From: Thiomonas bhubaneswarensis
Lineage (GTDB): Bacteria; Pseudomonadota; Gammaproteobacteria; Burkholderiales; Burkholderiaceae_C
NCBI RefSeq assembly: GCF_001418255.1
Contig: NZ_LIPV01000008.1
Location: forward strand, 105,938-169,937
DNA: 64,000 nucleotides
Direction of reading: 5' to 3'
The notes under the pieces were generated by a model. The model searched no databases. It worked only from the letters and a program-made list of their open reading frames with translations, and had not been told where the DNA came from. Each line of letters opens with the position of its first letter. The first letter of the stretch is position 1. Both the position numbers and the translations under genes were made by a program. Below, piece by piece: positions 36,536 to 50,325 of this stretch.

Positions 36536-37118
36536 GAGCGCCACCGCACGGCCGCCCGAAGGTGGCGCTCGACTCCCTCGGGGAGTCGAGCGTAGCGAGG
36601 AGGGTAGTCCCGTGAGCGAGCGCCAGGCGGCTCTCGTGCTGAATCAGCCAGCGCTTGACGCCCAGCAGATACCCCGACTCGGCGGTGGAATGGGCAAAAC
36701 CGCCCAGACCGCCTCGCGCCACGATGCGATGGCACGGCACGATGGGCGCGAACGGATTGGCGCCGCAGGCCTGCCCCACGGCGCGCGCCGCGCTGTGCAG
36801 TTCTGCGGCGGCGTCGCCGTAGGTGCGGGTGCGGCCCGGCGGAATCAGTCGCAGCAACGCCCACACCCTTTGCTGGTAGGGCGTGCCCGCCGCCGTCAGG
36901 GGAAGGTCGAAGACATGCGAGGGATCTTCGGCATAGGCCTGCAGTTGCGCCGCCAGTTCGCGGCACAACGCTCCAGCGGGTGGCACCAGGGCGGTGTCCG
37001 GCGGGAGGTAGGCCAGATGCTGCACGGCATCTTGGCTGCAGAACAGCCCCATGCGACCGAACGGAAGGGCGATGACCGCATCTGGATTGCCGAGAGAGAG
37101 GCTGTTAGCAGGCTGCAT
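36528..37118 (-). CDS. ogt: methylated-DNA-[protein]-cysteine S-methyltransferase
   Basis: A 196-residue suicide repair protein removing O6-alkyl groups from guanine. The active-site motif PCHRI is present with Cys129, along with GTPYQQRVWALLRLIPPGRT and the family GGLGGFAHS segment. Residues from about 168 to the end (ATLDSPRESSATFGRP and on) are encoded by the 90-bp repeat and have no place in the family fold, so the repeat has replaced or extended the native C-terminus. Its start is only 18 bases from the divergent selO start. Confidence 0.92.
   Translation of the reverse strand: MQPANSLSLGNPDAVIALPFGRMGLFCSQDAVQHLAYLPPDTALVPPAGALCRELAAQLQAYAEDPSHVFDLPLTAAGTPYQQRVWALLRLIPPGRTRTYGDAAAELHSAARAVGQACGANPFAPIVPCHRIVARGGLGGFAHSTAESGYLLGVKRWLIQHESRLALAHGTTLLATLDSPRESSATFGRPCGGAHG
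36529..36618. repeat. 90-bp double-hairpin dispersed repeat, copy A
   Basis: Six mismatches in 90 bases against copy B at 53151-53240. First hairpin: GAGCGCCACC and GGTGGCGCTC around a 15-base loop. Second hairpin: CTCGACTCCC and GGGAGTCGAG with loop TCG. It ends with GGAGGG about seven bases before a GTG. It lies across the xerD start and ogt end, so both genes on the minus strand use part of it. Confidence 0.8.
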
Positions 37119-37136
37119 GACAGAAAGGATACCCCG

Positions 37137-38702
37137 ATGCCCGCCGGGGCACCGGCTTTCTCCGAGAATTCGCGTATGACTCCTGTCGCCCTCGCTCTGG
37201 ACACGCCCGCCCCCGCGCGAACGGGGCAGACCTGGCCGCCCCTGGCGCATGCCTACGCCACGCTGGGCGATGCGTTCAGCGTGCCCGTGGCGGTCAGTCC
37301 CCTGCCCGACCCCGTTCTGGTCGCCAGCAGCGCCCGCGCCGCGGCCCTCGTCGGGCTGTCGCCGCCGCGCAATGCGGCCGAAGAGCACGACTGGGCACTG
37401 GCCTTCGGCGGGCATGTCGCGGAGATCAGCGGCGGCAGCCGTGCCACCGTGTACGCGGGACATCAGTTCGGCAACTGGGCCGGGCAGCTCGGCGACGGCC
37501 GCGCCCTGCTGCTGGGCGACTGGCCCGATGCCGACGGCGACGGGCGCTGGGAAGTGCAGTTCAAGGGCAGTGGCCGCACGCCCTATTCGCGCATGGGCGA
37601 CGGCTGGGCGGTGCTGCGCTCCTCCATCCGAGAGTTTCTGTGCTCCGAGGCCATGGCGGCGCTGGGCATACCGACCACGCGGGCACTGTGCCTGGTGGGT
37701 TCGACCCGTCCGGTGCGGCGCGAGCGCATCGAAACCGCGGCGATGGTCACAAGGCTGTCGCCAAGTTTCGTGCGCTTCGGGCACTTCGAGCATTTCAGCT
37801 ACAGCGGGCAGACCGACCAGCTGCGGCAGTTGTGCGACTGGGTGATCGCGCACCACGCCCCGGCCTGCGCCGACGCTCCGCAGCCTGCCCTGGCGCTGCT
37901 GCAATGGGTGGTGGACCGCACCGCGCAACTCATCGCGCAGTGGCAGGCGGTCGGCTTCATCCACGGGGTGATGAATACCGACAATATGTCCATCCTCGGC
38001 TGGACCATCGACTACGGCCCCTTCGCCTTTCTCGATGCCTACGATCCGCTACACACTCCCAACACGACGGATCGTGGTGGGCGTTACGCCTACGGGCGGC
38101 AACCGGCGATCGCGCACTGGAACCTGCTGGCGCTGGGTCAGGCGCTGCTGCCGCTGATCGACGCCCCCGAGTCGGCGCTGGAGGTGATCAACGGCTTCCG
38201 GCCGAAGTATGTGCAGGCCATGCAACGCCAGCTTGCGGCCAAGCTCGGCCTCACGCGGCTCTTGCCGGACGACGGCGATCTGTTCCAGGATCTGCTCGAC
38301 ACCCTGCAAGCCAATCACAGCGACTGGACGCTGAGCTTTCGCCATCTCGCCCGGCTTGCCGCCGACGAGCGCGCGCCCATTCCCGCCGCACTCACCGAGC
38401 AGGCCCGGCGCGAACCGCAGCGACTGGCCGACTGGGTGGCGCGCTACCGTGCGCGCCTGCGCCTGGAGCCGCGCGGCGATGCCGAGCGCGCGGTGGCAAT
38501 GAACGCGGTCAACCCCGTCGTCGTGCTGCGTCATCATCTGGCGCAAAACGCCATCGCCCAGGCCGAGGCCGGCGATTTCAGCGAGGTGCGTCGTCTGCTG
38601 CGGGCGCTGGAAAACCCGTTCGATGCCGACGCAGCGCCCGCGCACTACACCGAGCCACCGCCCGAGCATGCGCCGCCCGCCTGCCTGTCCTGCTCGTCCT
38701 AA
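37137..38702 (+). CDS. selO: protein adenylyltransferase SelO (YdiU)
   Basis: Pseudokinase-fold enzyme that AMPylates proteins and is linked to redox homeostasis; 521 residues. Family motifs are clear: [37 protein letters not shown] and [13 protein letters not shown] with its metal-binding Asn/Asp. The C-terminus ends CLSCSS, matching the C-x-S ending in which eukaryotic SelO has selenocysteine. The ATG at 37137 has AAAGGAT at good spacing; a later ATG at 37176 is an alternative. Followed 14 bases later by msrB, another redox-repair gene. Confidence 0.92.
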   Translation: MPAGAPAFSENSRMTPVALALDTPAPARTGQTWPPLAHAYATLGDAFSVPVAVSPLPDPVLVASSARAAALVGLSPPRNAAEEHDWALAFGGHVAEISGGSRATVYAGHQFGNWAGQLGDGRALLLGDWPDADGDGRWEVQFKGSGRTPYSRMGDGWAVLRSSIREFLCSEAMAALGIPTTRALCLVGSTRPVRRERIETAAMVTRLSPSFVRFGHFEHFSYSGQTDQLRQLCDWVIAHHAPACADAPQPALALLQWVVDRTAQLIAQWQAVGFIHGVMNTDNMSILGWTIDYGPFAFLDAYDPLHTPNTTDRGGRYAYGRQPAIAHWNLLALGQALLPLIDAPESALEVINGFRPKYVQAMQRQLAAKLGLTRLLPDDGDLFQDLLDTLQANHSDWTLSFRHLARLAADERAPIPAALTEQARREPQRLADWVARYRARLRLEPRGDAERAVAMNAVNPVVVLRHHLAQNAIAQAEAGDFSEVRRLLRALENPFDADAAPAHYTEPPPEHAPPACLSCSS

Positions 38703-39114
38703 AAAGGAGACACATCATGTCCAAGCCGATGCCCCAAGACGCCAACGATGCCCATTGGCGCGACAAACTCACCGAAGAACAGTACCGCGTGACGCGCTGC
38801 AGCGCCACCGAGCCGCCGTTCACCGGGCTGTATTGGAATTACCACGGCGACGGCGTGTATCGCTGCGTGTGCTGCGGTACGCCGCTGTTCGATTCGCAGA
38901 CCAAGTACGAGTCGGGCAGCGGCTGGCCGAGCTTCTGGCAGCCTACCGCCCAGGCCGTCATCCGCGAGGTGCGCGACACCAGCCACGGCATGGTGCGTAC
39001 CGAGGTGCAATGCAGCCATTGCGGCGCGCATCTCGGCCATGTCTTCCCCGACGGCCCCAACCCCACGGGGCTGCGCTACTGCATCAATTCGGCCGCGCTC
39101 GACTTTGCCGAGCG

Positions 39115-43211
<4,097 letters not shown>

Positions 43212-43242
43212 CCAGGAATCCTTCGGGGTGTGATGTGAGGGC

Positions 43243-46200
43243 TCAGGCGGCCTGGGCGAAGCGTAGCGCCGCGTCCATTTCCACGGCAACGGTACGTGAG
43301 ACGCCCTGCTCCTGCATGGTCACGCCGATGAGCTGGTCGGCCATTTCCATGGCGATCTTGTTGTGCGAGATGAAAAGAAACTGGGTGCTGGCCGACATGT
43401 CCTTGACCAGCCGGGCGTAGCGCTCTGTGTTGGCGTCGTCCAGCGGCGCGTCCACCTCGTCGAGCAGACAGAAAGGCGCCGGGTTGAGCTGGAAGATGGC
43501 AAACACCAGGGCAATGGCGACCAGCGCCTTTTCGCCGCCGGAGAGCAGGTGAATCGAGCTGTTCTTCTTGCCCGGCGGCTGCGCCATGACCTGCACCCCG
43601 GCGTCGAGTATTTCCTCGCCGGTGATGATGAGCCGAGCGTTGCCGCCGCCGAACAGCAGCGGAAACATGCGGCCGAAGTGGTCGTTGATCTGCTCGAAGG
43701 TGGTGGCCAGCATGTCGCGGGTTTCGGCGTCGATCTTGCGGATGGCGTCTTCGAGGGTGGTGATGGCGGTTTGCAGATCGTCGTGCTGCGCGTCGAGAAA
43801 CTGCTTGCGCTCGCGCGCCTGACCGAGCTCGTCGAGCGCGGCCAGATTGACCGCGCCCAGCGCCGCGATGTCGCGCTGCAGCCGGTCGAATTCGCGCCCA
43901 AGCGCTGCAGCCTGCACGTCTTCGGGCAGACTGGCGCGCACCGCGTCGATGTCGGCCTGCGCGTCGGCGAGCTGCTGGGCGAACTGCTCGGCCTGCAGTC
44001 GGAATTCCTGCTCCTTGAGCTGCAGCTCGGTAATGCGCTGGCGCAGCGGGTCGAGGTCGCGGTCGAGGGTGAGCCGGGCCTCCTCGCGCAGGCGCAGTTG
44101 CTGGGCGATGTCGTCGGCCTCGCTGCGCCGCGCGCCCAAGACGGCCTGCGCGCTCTCCTGCTCGGCCAGCGCGGTCTGCAGCCCGGTCTGGGCGCTTTGT
44201 TCATTGAGCCGTGCCAGTTCGGCCTGCGCCGCCTCGCGGGCGCTGTGCTGACGGGCGAGTTGCGCCTGAGCCGTCTGCGCTTCGCGCTGCAGATCGGCAA
44301 GTTTCTGCTGCAGGCTGCGCACCGCATAGCCGGCCTCGCTCGCCTGCGATTCGAGCTGGCGCTGCTGCGCGCGGGCATCGGCCAGCGCCTGCTGGGCGTC
44401 GATCACCACCGTGTCGAGGTCGGCCTGAAGCTGCTGCTGGTCGGCCAAGCGGGCATCTAGCGTCTCGAACCGGGCTTCGCTCTCGGTCTGCTGCGCCAGC
44501 AGTTCTTCCGTCTGGGCGTCGATGTCCGCCAGATCGGCTTCGATTTGGCCGTGGCGCGCGGCGCTCTGCTCGGCCTGCTGGGTGAGCTTGAGCAATTCGA
44601 CCTGCACGGTATGGAGTTGCTGCGTGTCCTGCTGCTGGCGACGCTGCAACGCGGCGAGCTGCTCCTGCGCCTGCCCGAGTTCGTGCTCGGCCTGGTGAAG
44701 CTGCGTCCGGCTTTGCTCGGCGATGAGCTGCTCGGCCTTGATCTGGCGCTCGAGGTTGTCGATTTCCTGTTGGCGGGCGAGCACGCCCGACTGCTCCGAG
44801 TCGGGGGCGTAGAAGCTCACGCTCTGGCGCGACACGGCGTGCCCTTCGCGGGTTACCAGCAGAGTCTGCGGTGGCAGACCCGCCCGCAGCGCCAGCGCCT
44901 GCTGCAGAGTAGGCGCGAGAAACACCGTGCCCAGCCAGTCGTCGAGCAGGCCGGACAGCGCCGCATCGCCGCTGCGCACGCCTTCACGCAAGGGGCGGTA
45001 GCCCTCGGGTGCAGCGGCAGATGCCACGGCGCCCGGCGCCTGCACCGCCGCTGAATAGAACGCCAGCTTGGCCGGCGGCACATCGCCGCCGAAGCCTGCG
45101 GCCATGTCGAGCTGCCGCAGCTCAAGGGCGGACAGACGCTCGCGCAATACGGCTTCGAGCGCGGTTTCCAGCCCGGTTTCGACCTGCAGGCGCGACCAGA
45201 GCGGCGACAGGCCGTCGAGCCCATGCTTGGCCAGCCAGGGACGCAGCTTGCCCTCGGTGAGCACCCGCTCCTGCAGGGCCTTGAGCGCGGCAATGCGCGC
45301 ACTCGTGGCGGCGAGTTGCGCCGCGGCGGCCTGCTGGGCCTGCTGCGCCTCCTGCCGCGCCTGCTGCCATTCGGGCAGGGCGTCTTCGAGATGTTCGCGC
45401 TGCGCACGCGTGGCGTCGAGCTCTTCAGTCAGGCTCTCCTGCTGGCGTTTCAGATCGGCCAGGCGCAGGCTGTCGGGCGCGACCACCGTGCGCTGTTCGG
45501 CGCGCAGCCGCTCGGCGCGCTGCTGCAACTGCTGGAGCTGCTGGCTCAGGCTGCGCTGCCGTTCGGCCTCGGCCTGCAGCGCCTGCTGCGCGCCCACGGC
45601 TTGGGCGCGCTCGTCGGCGGCGCGCAACTGCGCCTCGCTCAGCGCGGCTTCGAGCGCGGGCAGGGTTTCGCCATGTTCCTGCGCGCGGGCCTGCGCCACT
45701 TCGGCCTGAATCTCGGCATCGGCCAGACGCTCGGCCGTATGGGTGGCCTGCTCCACGGCGGCATCGTGCCGCTGTTGCCATTCCTGCACCTGCGCGTCGA
45801 TGCCCTGCAGCGCCTCTTGGGCACGCTGTCGCCCTTCGAACACGAAACGGATCTCGGCTTCGAGCTGGCTGACGCGCGACTGCGCGGCGTAAAACGTCGC
45901 CTGCGCTCGGTTGAGCGCGTCGCTGCTGGCGAACTGCGCCTGACGCAGAGCCTCGATTTCCGCCTCGATGCCACGCTGCTCGGCGATGCGGGCCTCCAGC
46001 GCATTCATCGCCTCGCCGCCGGCCAGGGTGATCTGCTGGCGTTTGGCCTGCGCCTCGTCTTGGCGCAGCAGCCAGAGCTGGTGTTGCACCCGGGTCGCGT
46101 CGGCCTGCAAGCCCTGATAGCGGGTGGCGACTTCGGCCTGTTGTTCCAGCCGCCCAAGGTTGCTGCCGAGTTCGCGCAGGATGTCCTGCACGCGGGTGAG

Positions 46201-46770
46201 GTTCTCGCGGGTGTCCTGCAGGCGGTTCTCGGTTTCGCGGCGGCGCTCTTTGTACTTGGACACGCCGGCGGCTTCTTCGAGCATCATGCGCAGATCTTCC
46301 GGACGCGACTCCAGAATGCGGGTGATGGTGCCCTGACCGATGATGGCGTAGGAGCGCGGCCCCAGGCCGGTGCCGAGAAAAATGTCGTGCACGTCGCGGC
46401 GGCGCACGGCTTGGTTGTTGATGAAATAGCTCGACGTGCCGTCGCGGGTGAGCACGCGCTTGATGGCGATTTCGGTGAACTGGCCCCACTGCCCGCCAAT
46501 GCGGTGATCGCTGTTGTCGAACACCATTTCCACGCTGCAACGGCTGGCCGCCTTGCGCTGGCCGCTGCCATTGAAGATGACGTCCTGCATGGATTCGCCG
46601 CGCAGTTCGCTCGCCTTGCTCTCGCCCAGCACCCACCTCACCGCGTCGATCACGTTCGATTTTCCGCAACCGTTGGGCCCGACGATGCCACTGATGCGAC
46701 CGGGAAACGGCAGCGTCACAGGTTCGGCAAACGACTTGAACCCGGCCAGGCGAAGAGAGGTCAAACGCAT
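43243..46770 (-). CDS. smc: chromosome segregation protein SMC
   Basis: A 1175-residue SMC ATPase. Walker A GPNGCGKSN near residue 32, two long coiled coils rich in Gln, Ala and Glu, a central hinge (about 500-640), then signature LSGGEKALVAIALV and Walker B CLLDEVDAPLDD. It organises chromosomes with ScpA and ScpB, which are not in the window. First gene of the smc-zipA-ligA-mak group. Confidence 0.96.
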   Translation of the reverse strand: MRLTSLRLAGFKSFAEPVTLPFPGRISGIVGPNGCGKSNVIDAVRWVLGESKASELRGESMQDVIFNGSGQRKAASRCSVEMVFDNSDHRIGGQWGQFTEIAIKRVLTRDGTSSYFINNQAVRRRDVHDIFLGTGLGPRSYAIIGQGTITRILESRPEDLRMMLEEAAGVSKYKERRRETENRLQDTRENLTRVQDILRELGSNLGRLEQQAEVATRYQGLQADATRVQHQLWLLRQDEAQAKRQQITLAGGEAMNALEARIAEQRGIEAEIEALRQAQFASSDALNRAQATFYAAQSRVSQLEAEIRFVFEGRQRAQEALQGIDAQVQEWQQRHDAAVEQATHTAERLADAEIQAEVAQARAQEHGETLPALEAALSEAQLRAADERAQAVGAQQALQAEAERQRSLSQQLQQLQQRAERLRAEQRTVVAPDSLRLADLKRQQESLTEELDATRAQREHLEDALPEWQQARQEAQQAQQAAAAQLAATSARIAALKALQERVLTEGKLRPWLAKHGLDGLSPLWSRLQVETGLETALEAVLRERLSALELRQLDMAAGFGGDVPPAKLAFYSAAVQAPGAVASAAAPEGYRPLREGVRSGDAALSGLLDDWLGTVFLAPTLQQALALRAGLPPQTLLVTREGHAVSRQSVSFYAPDSEQSGVLARQQEIDNLERQIKAEQLIAEQSRTQLHQAEHELGQAQEQLAALQRRQQQDTQQLHTVQVELLKLTQQAEQSAARHGQIEADLADIDAQTEELLAQQTESEARFETLDARLADQQQLQADLDTVVIDAQQALADARAQQRQLESQASEAGYAVRSLQQKLADLQREAQTAQAQLARQHSAREAAQAELARLNEQSAQTGLQTALAEQESAQAVLGARRSEADDIAQQLRLREEARLTLDRDLDPLRQRITELQLKEQEFRLQAEQFAQQLADAQADIDAVRASLPEDVQAAALGREFDRLQRDIAALGAVNLAALDELGQARERKQFLDAQHDDLQTAITTLEDAIRKIDAETRDMLATTFEQINDHFGRMFPLLFGGGNARLIITGEEILDAGVQVMAQPPGKKNSSIHLLSGGEKALVAIALVFAIFQLNPAPFCLLDEVDAPLDDANTERYARLVKDMSASTQFLFISHNKIAMEMADQLIGVTMQEQGVSRTVAVEMDAALRFAQAA

Positions 46771-46904
46771 CTATGCTGTCTAACTATTTGATTTAACTAA
46801 GACTTTACGCTTCTCACGGCAAGAGGGAATCATACCATCGCCCCATTGTGTCACCGCGGTTTCGCCCGAAGAGTGTCCCAGGCGGGCGCCTATCATCGTG
46901 CTGC

Positions 46905-47546
46905 ATGAAGCCAGCCCAGATCAAAACCCTTTTCGAGCGTTTCGCCGCGGCCAACCCGCAGCCGCGCACCGAGCTTGAATACAACACGCCCTTCGAGTTG
47001 TTGATCGCCGTCATGCTGTCTGCGCAGGCCACCGATGTCAGCGTCAACAAGGCGACAAGGCCGCTGTTCGCGGTAGCCAACACCCCGCAGGCGCTGCTCG
47101 ACCTGGGCGAAGACCGGCTGCGCGAGGCCATCCGCACCATAGGCCTGTACAAGACCAAGGCCAAGAACATCATCGCCACCTGCCGCATCCTGATTGACCA
47201 GTACGGCGGCGAGGTGCCGCAAACACGCGAGGCCTTGGAGGCCCTGCCCGGCGTGGGGCGCAAGACGGCCAATGTGGTGCTCAATGTGGCGTTCGGGCAG
47301 GACACCATCGCGGTGGACACGCACATCTTCCGCGTGGCGAACCGCCTGGGACTGGCGCCCGGCAAGACGCCGCTGGAAGTGGAGACCCGGCTTGCCAAGG
47401 TGATACCGCCGGACTATCGCCTGCACGCGCATCATTGGCTGATTCTGCACGGACGCTATGTCTGCAAGGCGCGCAAGCCGGAGTGCTGGCGCTGCAGCGT
47501 GGCCGACCTGTGCGCATTCAAGCCCAAGACGGCGGCGCCGCAATGA
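46905..47546 (+). CDS. nth: endonuclease III
   Basis: A 213-residue DNA glycosylase/AP lyase for oxidised pyrimidines. The helix-hairpin-helix LPGVGRKTANVVL holds the catalytic Lys, VDTHIFRVANRLG the catalytic Asp, and four Cys (C-x6-C-x2-C-x5-C, in CKARKPECWRCSVADLC) bind the 4Fe-4S cluster. Length matches E. coli Nth. Divergent from smc. Confidence 0.97.
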   Translation: MKPAQIKTLFERFAAANPQPRTELEYNTPFELLIAVMLSAQATDVSVNKATRPLFAVANTPQALLDLGEDRLREAIRTIGLYKTKAKNIIATCRILIDQYGGEVPQTREALEALPGVGRKTANVVLNVAFGQDTIAVDTHIFRVANRLGLAPGKTPLEVETRLAKVIPPDYRLHAHHWLILHGRYVCKARKPECWRCSVADLCAFKPKTAAPQ

Positions 47547-48442
47547 GCACGCTGCGCCAGGTCTTGTTACTTGCGCTTGCCGCGGCGCTCTGGATGGCTG
47601 CATCGGTCGTGCTGGCGGCGCCGGTGCAGGTCACCGACGATACCGGGCAGAGCATCAGCCTGCCCTCCCCGGCTAGGCGCATCGTCGCGCTGTCGCCGCA
47701 AGTGCTCGAACTCAGCTCCGCCGCCGGGGCGAGCCGTCAGGTCGTGGGAACGATCCAAGGTGCATCCGACGTGCCCTGGGCGCGCAAGCTGCCCATCGTC
47801 GGCGACGCCTTCGCACTGAACCTCGAAGCCATCGTTCGTCTCAAACCCGATCTCATTCTGGCCTGGGCATCGGGCACACCGCCGCGCGAGGCCGCACGGC
47901 TGAAGGCGCTGGGCATTCCCGTTTTCTGGAGTCAGACCAACACTTTCGAATCGCTGGCGGCCACGGTCAGCCGCATCGGCATTCTGGCCGGAACCTCGCG
48001 ACAGGCCGAGCGCTGGGTCTTTGATTTCGATCGTCGGCTGAAAGCGATCCGCCAGCGCTACGCCGACCGCAAGCCAACCGTGCGGGTGTTTTACGAGGTC
48101 TGGGAAAAACCTCTGATCACGGTCGGTGGCCAGCAGATCATCAGCCAGGCCATCAGCGCATGCGGGGGGCGCAACGTGTTCGGCCATTTGTCCGTCCTTG
48201 CACCCACCATCGGCGCCGAGGCCGTCGTCGAAGCCGATCCGCAGATCATCGTCACGGCCAGCCCGAGGGGCGAGCAATGGCTCAAGGCCTGGAAGCGATT
48301 TCCGCAGATCAGCGCGGTAAGGCACGATCAACTGGTGGCGCTCTCCCCGGATGCGCTGCCGCGCATGGGCGTGAATGTGCTCGACGGCGTCCAGCAACTC
48401 TGCTCCGCCATCGCCACCGCCCGCAGATCGACCTCGCACTGA
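47543..48442 (+). CDS. periplasmic cobalamin/iron-chelate binding protein (BtuF-like)
   Basis: A 299-residue periplasmic binding protein of the BtuF/FepB family: signal peptide ending VLAAPV, then QVTDDTGQSISLPSPARRIVAL, and the linker helix SLAATVSRIGILAGTSRQAE between the two lobes. Overlaps nth by four bases (ATGA). No cognate permease or ATPase is in the window. Vitamin B12 is the best guess; heme or siderophore remain possible. Confidence 0.8.
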   Translation: MSTLRQVLLLALAAALWMAASVVLAAPVQVTDDTGQSISLPSPARRIVALSPQVLELSSAAGASRQVVGTIQGASDVPWARKLPIVGDAFALNLEAIVRLKPDLILAWASGTPPREAARLKALGIPVFWSQTNTFESLAATVSRIGILAGTSRQAERWVFDFDRRLKAIRQRYADRKPTVRVFYEVWEKPLITVGGQQIISQAISACGGRNVFGHLSVLAPTIGAEAVVEADPQIIVTASPRGEQWLKAWKRFPQISAVRHDQLVALSPDALPRMGVNVLDGVQQLCSAIATARRSTSH

Positions 48443-48715
48443 GCCTTGGAGCCCGTCTGGCAGGTTCTGCAAGGAAATGTGAGGAAGTTGTCACAGCGAT
48501 TGTGACGGGCTTGCCTATGATCGTCGTGTCGTCTCGATCAGAGGCTTGTCGGCCATCTGCGGAGTCCATTTGCCCCCGCTTGACGGGATTGCCCCTTCAG
48601 CAATAGCGCACGCATCATGTCGGGCCATGCAACTGAAACACTTTTCCCGACACCTCGCCGACCGCGCCGCTGGCCTCCAGGCGCGTTTTCGGCGCATGGT
48701 CGGAGACCTGCCCGC
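48443..48715 (+). promoter_or_regulatory. leader of the polysaccharide operon with an inverted repeat
   Basis: About 270 bases before the long plus-strand operon. A perfect dyad, GTCACA (48490-48495) and TGTGAC (48501-48506), is followed by TATGAT (48516-48521), a plausible -10 box. The dyad could be a regulator site. An in-frame upstream ATG at 48617 exists, but the peptide it adds is Arg/Pro-rich and unlike the family, so I treat it as untranslated. Confidence 0.4.
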
Positions 48716-49507
48716 GTGAAAACCTTGTCCCCGCCTTTGTCGCAACAGCTACGCCAAGCCATGCGCCCGGGGGGTACGCCCCGGCCGCGAGAAGCCGCGG
48801 CACCGCTGGCGCGTCCGCAGTTGCGCGACGTGCACATCTGGGAGCTCGATCTGCGTCACCCGCCGGCCCACGCCTTCGATCTGCTCGACTCTGGCGAGCA
48901 GGAGCGCGCCCGGCGCTTCGTTTTCGCCATCGACCAGACGCGCTACATCGCCGCGCATGGCTGGATGCGGCAGATTCTCGGCCGCTATCTCGGCCGTGCC
49001 CCACAAGACCTGACCTTTATCTTCGGCCCTCACGGCAAGCCCGCGCTGATCGGAAGAAGAGACGATGTCTCCCTCTGTTTCAACCTCAGTCACAGCCTCG
49101 ACAAGGCCTTGCTCGCGGTGAGCAACGGTATGCCGGTGGGCGTGGACATCGAAGCCATCCGGCCCGACCTGCCCGACAGCGCGCTTGCCGCGGGCGTGCT
49201 GACCGAGGGAGAACTGGACGAACTCGCGCAACTCCCTCCCAGGCAGCAGACCGCCGTCTTTTTCTCCTGCTGGACGCGCAAGGAGGCGTGCATGAAGGCG
49301 CTCGGCCTCGGCCTGGCGCTCGAACCCAAGACCCTGCATGTGGGCATGATGCCGGCTCGCCAGCGCGTGATCGCCGACGAGGCCGACGATTTCATCGATG
49401 TGTCCCCGCTGCCGAGTCCGTCCGGCCATGCCGCCGCGCTCGCCACCCTAGGAGGTTTCGGCAAGGTGCTTTACCGTCAGGCCACAGCCTCCGGGAGGCC
49501 CGATTGA
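48716..49507 (+). CDS. 4'-phosphopantetheinyl transferase, Sfp type
   Basis: A 263-residue enzyme that loads the phosphopantetheine arm from CoA onto carrier proteins. The three core motifs are present: FNLSHS (122-127), GVDIE (142-146) and WTRKEA (186-191). The GTG at 48716 is the chosen start; an ATG at 48761 is also possible. It heads an operon of hydrolases and polysaccharide genes but no acyl carrier or peptide synthetase gene is in the window, so its carrier protein lies elsewhere. Its stop overlaps the next start. Confidence 0.88.
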   Translation: MKTLSPPLSQQLRQAMRPGGTPRPREAAAPLARPQLRDVHIWELDLRHPPAHAFDLLDSGEQERARRFVFAIDQTRYIAAHGWMRQILGRYLGRAPQDLTFIFGPHGKPALIGRRDDVSLCFNLSHSLDKALLAVSNGMPVGVDIEAIRPDLPDSALAAGVLTEGELDELAQLPPRQQTAVFFSCWTRKEACMKALGLGLALEPKTLHVGMMPARQRVIADEADDFIDVSPLPSPSGHAAALATLGGFGKVLYRQATASGRPD

Positions 49508-50325
49508 TCCCCGTGCGCATCCTCAACGGCGGTCGTGAGCTGGTCGGCATCTACCTCGAACCCACGGGGTCGGCCGCCCCGAGGCAACATGCGGTGCTGC
49601 TCTGCAACCCGTTCGGCCAGGAAGGCATTCGCGCTCACCGGCTTTACCGGGTGATGAGCGACCGTCTGGCCGCCGCCGGCTATCACGTGTTGCGCTTCGA
49701 CTATTACGGTAGCGGAGACTCGGCCGGCTCCGACGAGGAATGGGATTTTTTCGGCAGCGTGGGCGACGCCCAAGCCGCCTTGATGGAACTGCTGCGCCGC
49801 AGCCATGCGCCGGAGTGGTCGGCCGTCGGTCTGCGTCTGGGCGCCAATGTTGCCCTCGATCTGGCCCGTCGCGCGCCCTTGCCGCCTCGCCTGCTCATGC
49901 TTATCGAGCCGGTGCTCGATGGCCGGGCCTATCTGAGCGGTCTGGCGGCGTCCAGCCTCGAAGCGCTCAACCGAGGCTATGGCGCGCGCTGGCCCCTGAG
50001 TGCCCGCCTGCGCCAGACCCTGCTGCCCACGCCCGAGTCCGAGGCGCTGGGTTTCTTTCTGAGCCCGCAGGCGCGTGCACAGATCGAGGCCATCTCGCCC
50101 GGCTGCTTGCAGGCCCCGGCCGCGGCCCTGCGCCTGCTGGTACCCGACCCGACGGCAGCGCAACGCCTGCTCGATGCGGCCGGGCTGCGCTCGGACCGTG
50201 TCGACATCATCGACGCCCAATCGCGCATCGACTGGGCCACCGACAACGCCGCCGCAACGGCGATCGTGCCGATGCACTGGATCCGCGATCTGATCGACCA
50301 CCTCGCCCCCGCCGAATATGCGTGA
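49504..50325 (+). CDS. alpha/beta-hydrolase-fold protein with an arginine nucleophile elbow
   Basis: A 273-residue protein starting at TTG 49504 (overlapping the previous stop) or GTG 49513. HAVLLCNPFGQEGIRAHR and LRFDYYGSGDSAG are the fold's early strands as in serine aminopeptidase-like hydrolases found with exosortase/polysaccharide loci. At the position of the G-x-S-x-G elbow the sequence reads VGLRLGAN, with Arg where the nucleophile should be. It is therefore either a non-catalytic member or uses another residue. Tightly coupled to the next hydrolase gene (8-base overlap). Confidence 0.75.
   Translation: MIPVRILNGGRELVGIYLEPTGSAAPRQHAVLLCNPFGQEGIRAHRLYRVMSDRLAAAGYHVLRFDYYGSGDSAGSDEEWDFFGSVGDAQAALMELLRRSHAPEWSAVGLRLGANVALDLARRAPLPPRLLMLIEPVLDGRAYLSGLAASSLEALNRGYGARWPLSARLRQTLLPTPESEALGFFLSPQARAQIEAISPGCLQAPAAALRLLVPDPTAAQRLLDAAGLRSDRVDIIDAQSRIDWATDNAAATAIVPMHWIRDLIDHLAPAEYA

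Noticed and set aside
37119..37964. Extended N-terminus for ogt, continuing the frame upstream of 37118
   Set aside because: The extra part is antisense to selO; the ATG at 37118 fits the family length.
45223..46791. Long plus-strand frame opposite smc
   Set aside because: Caused by the Gln/Ala/Leu-rich coiled-coil codons of smc; no domain.
48488..48521. TTGTCA and TATGAT as a sigma-70 promoter pair
   Set aside because: The 22-base spacing is too long; only the -10 candidate is kept.
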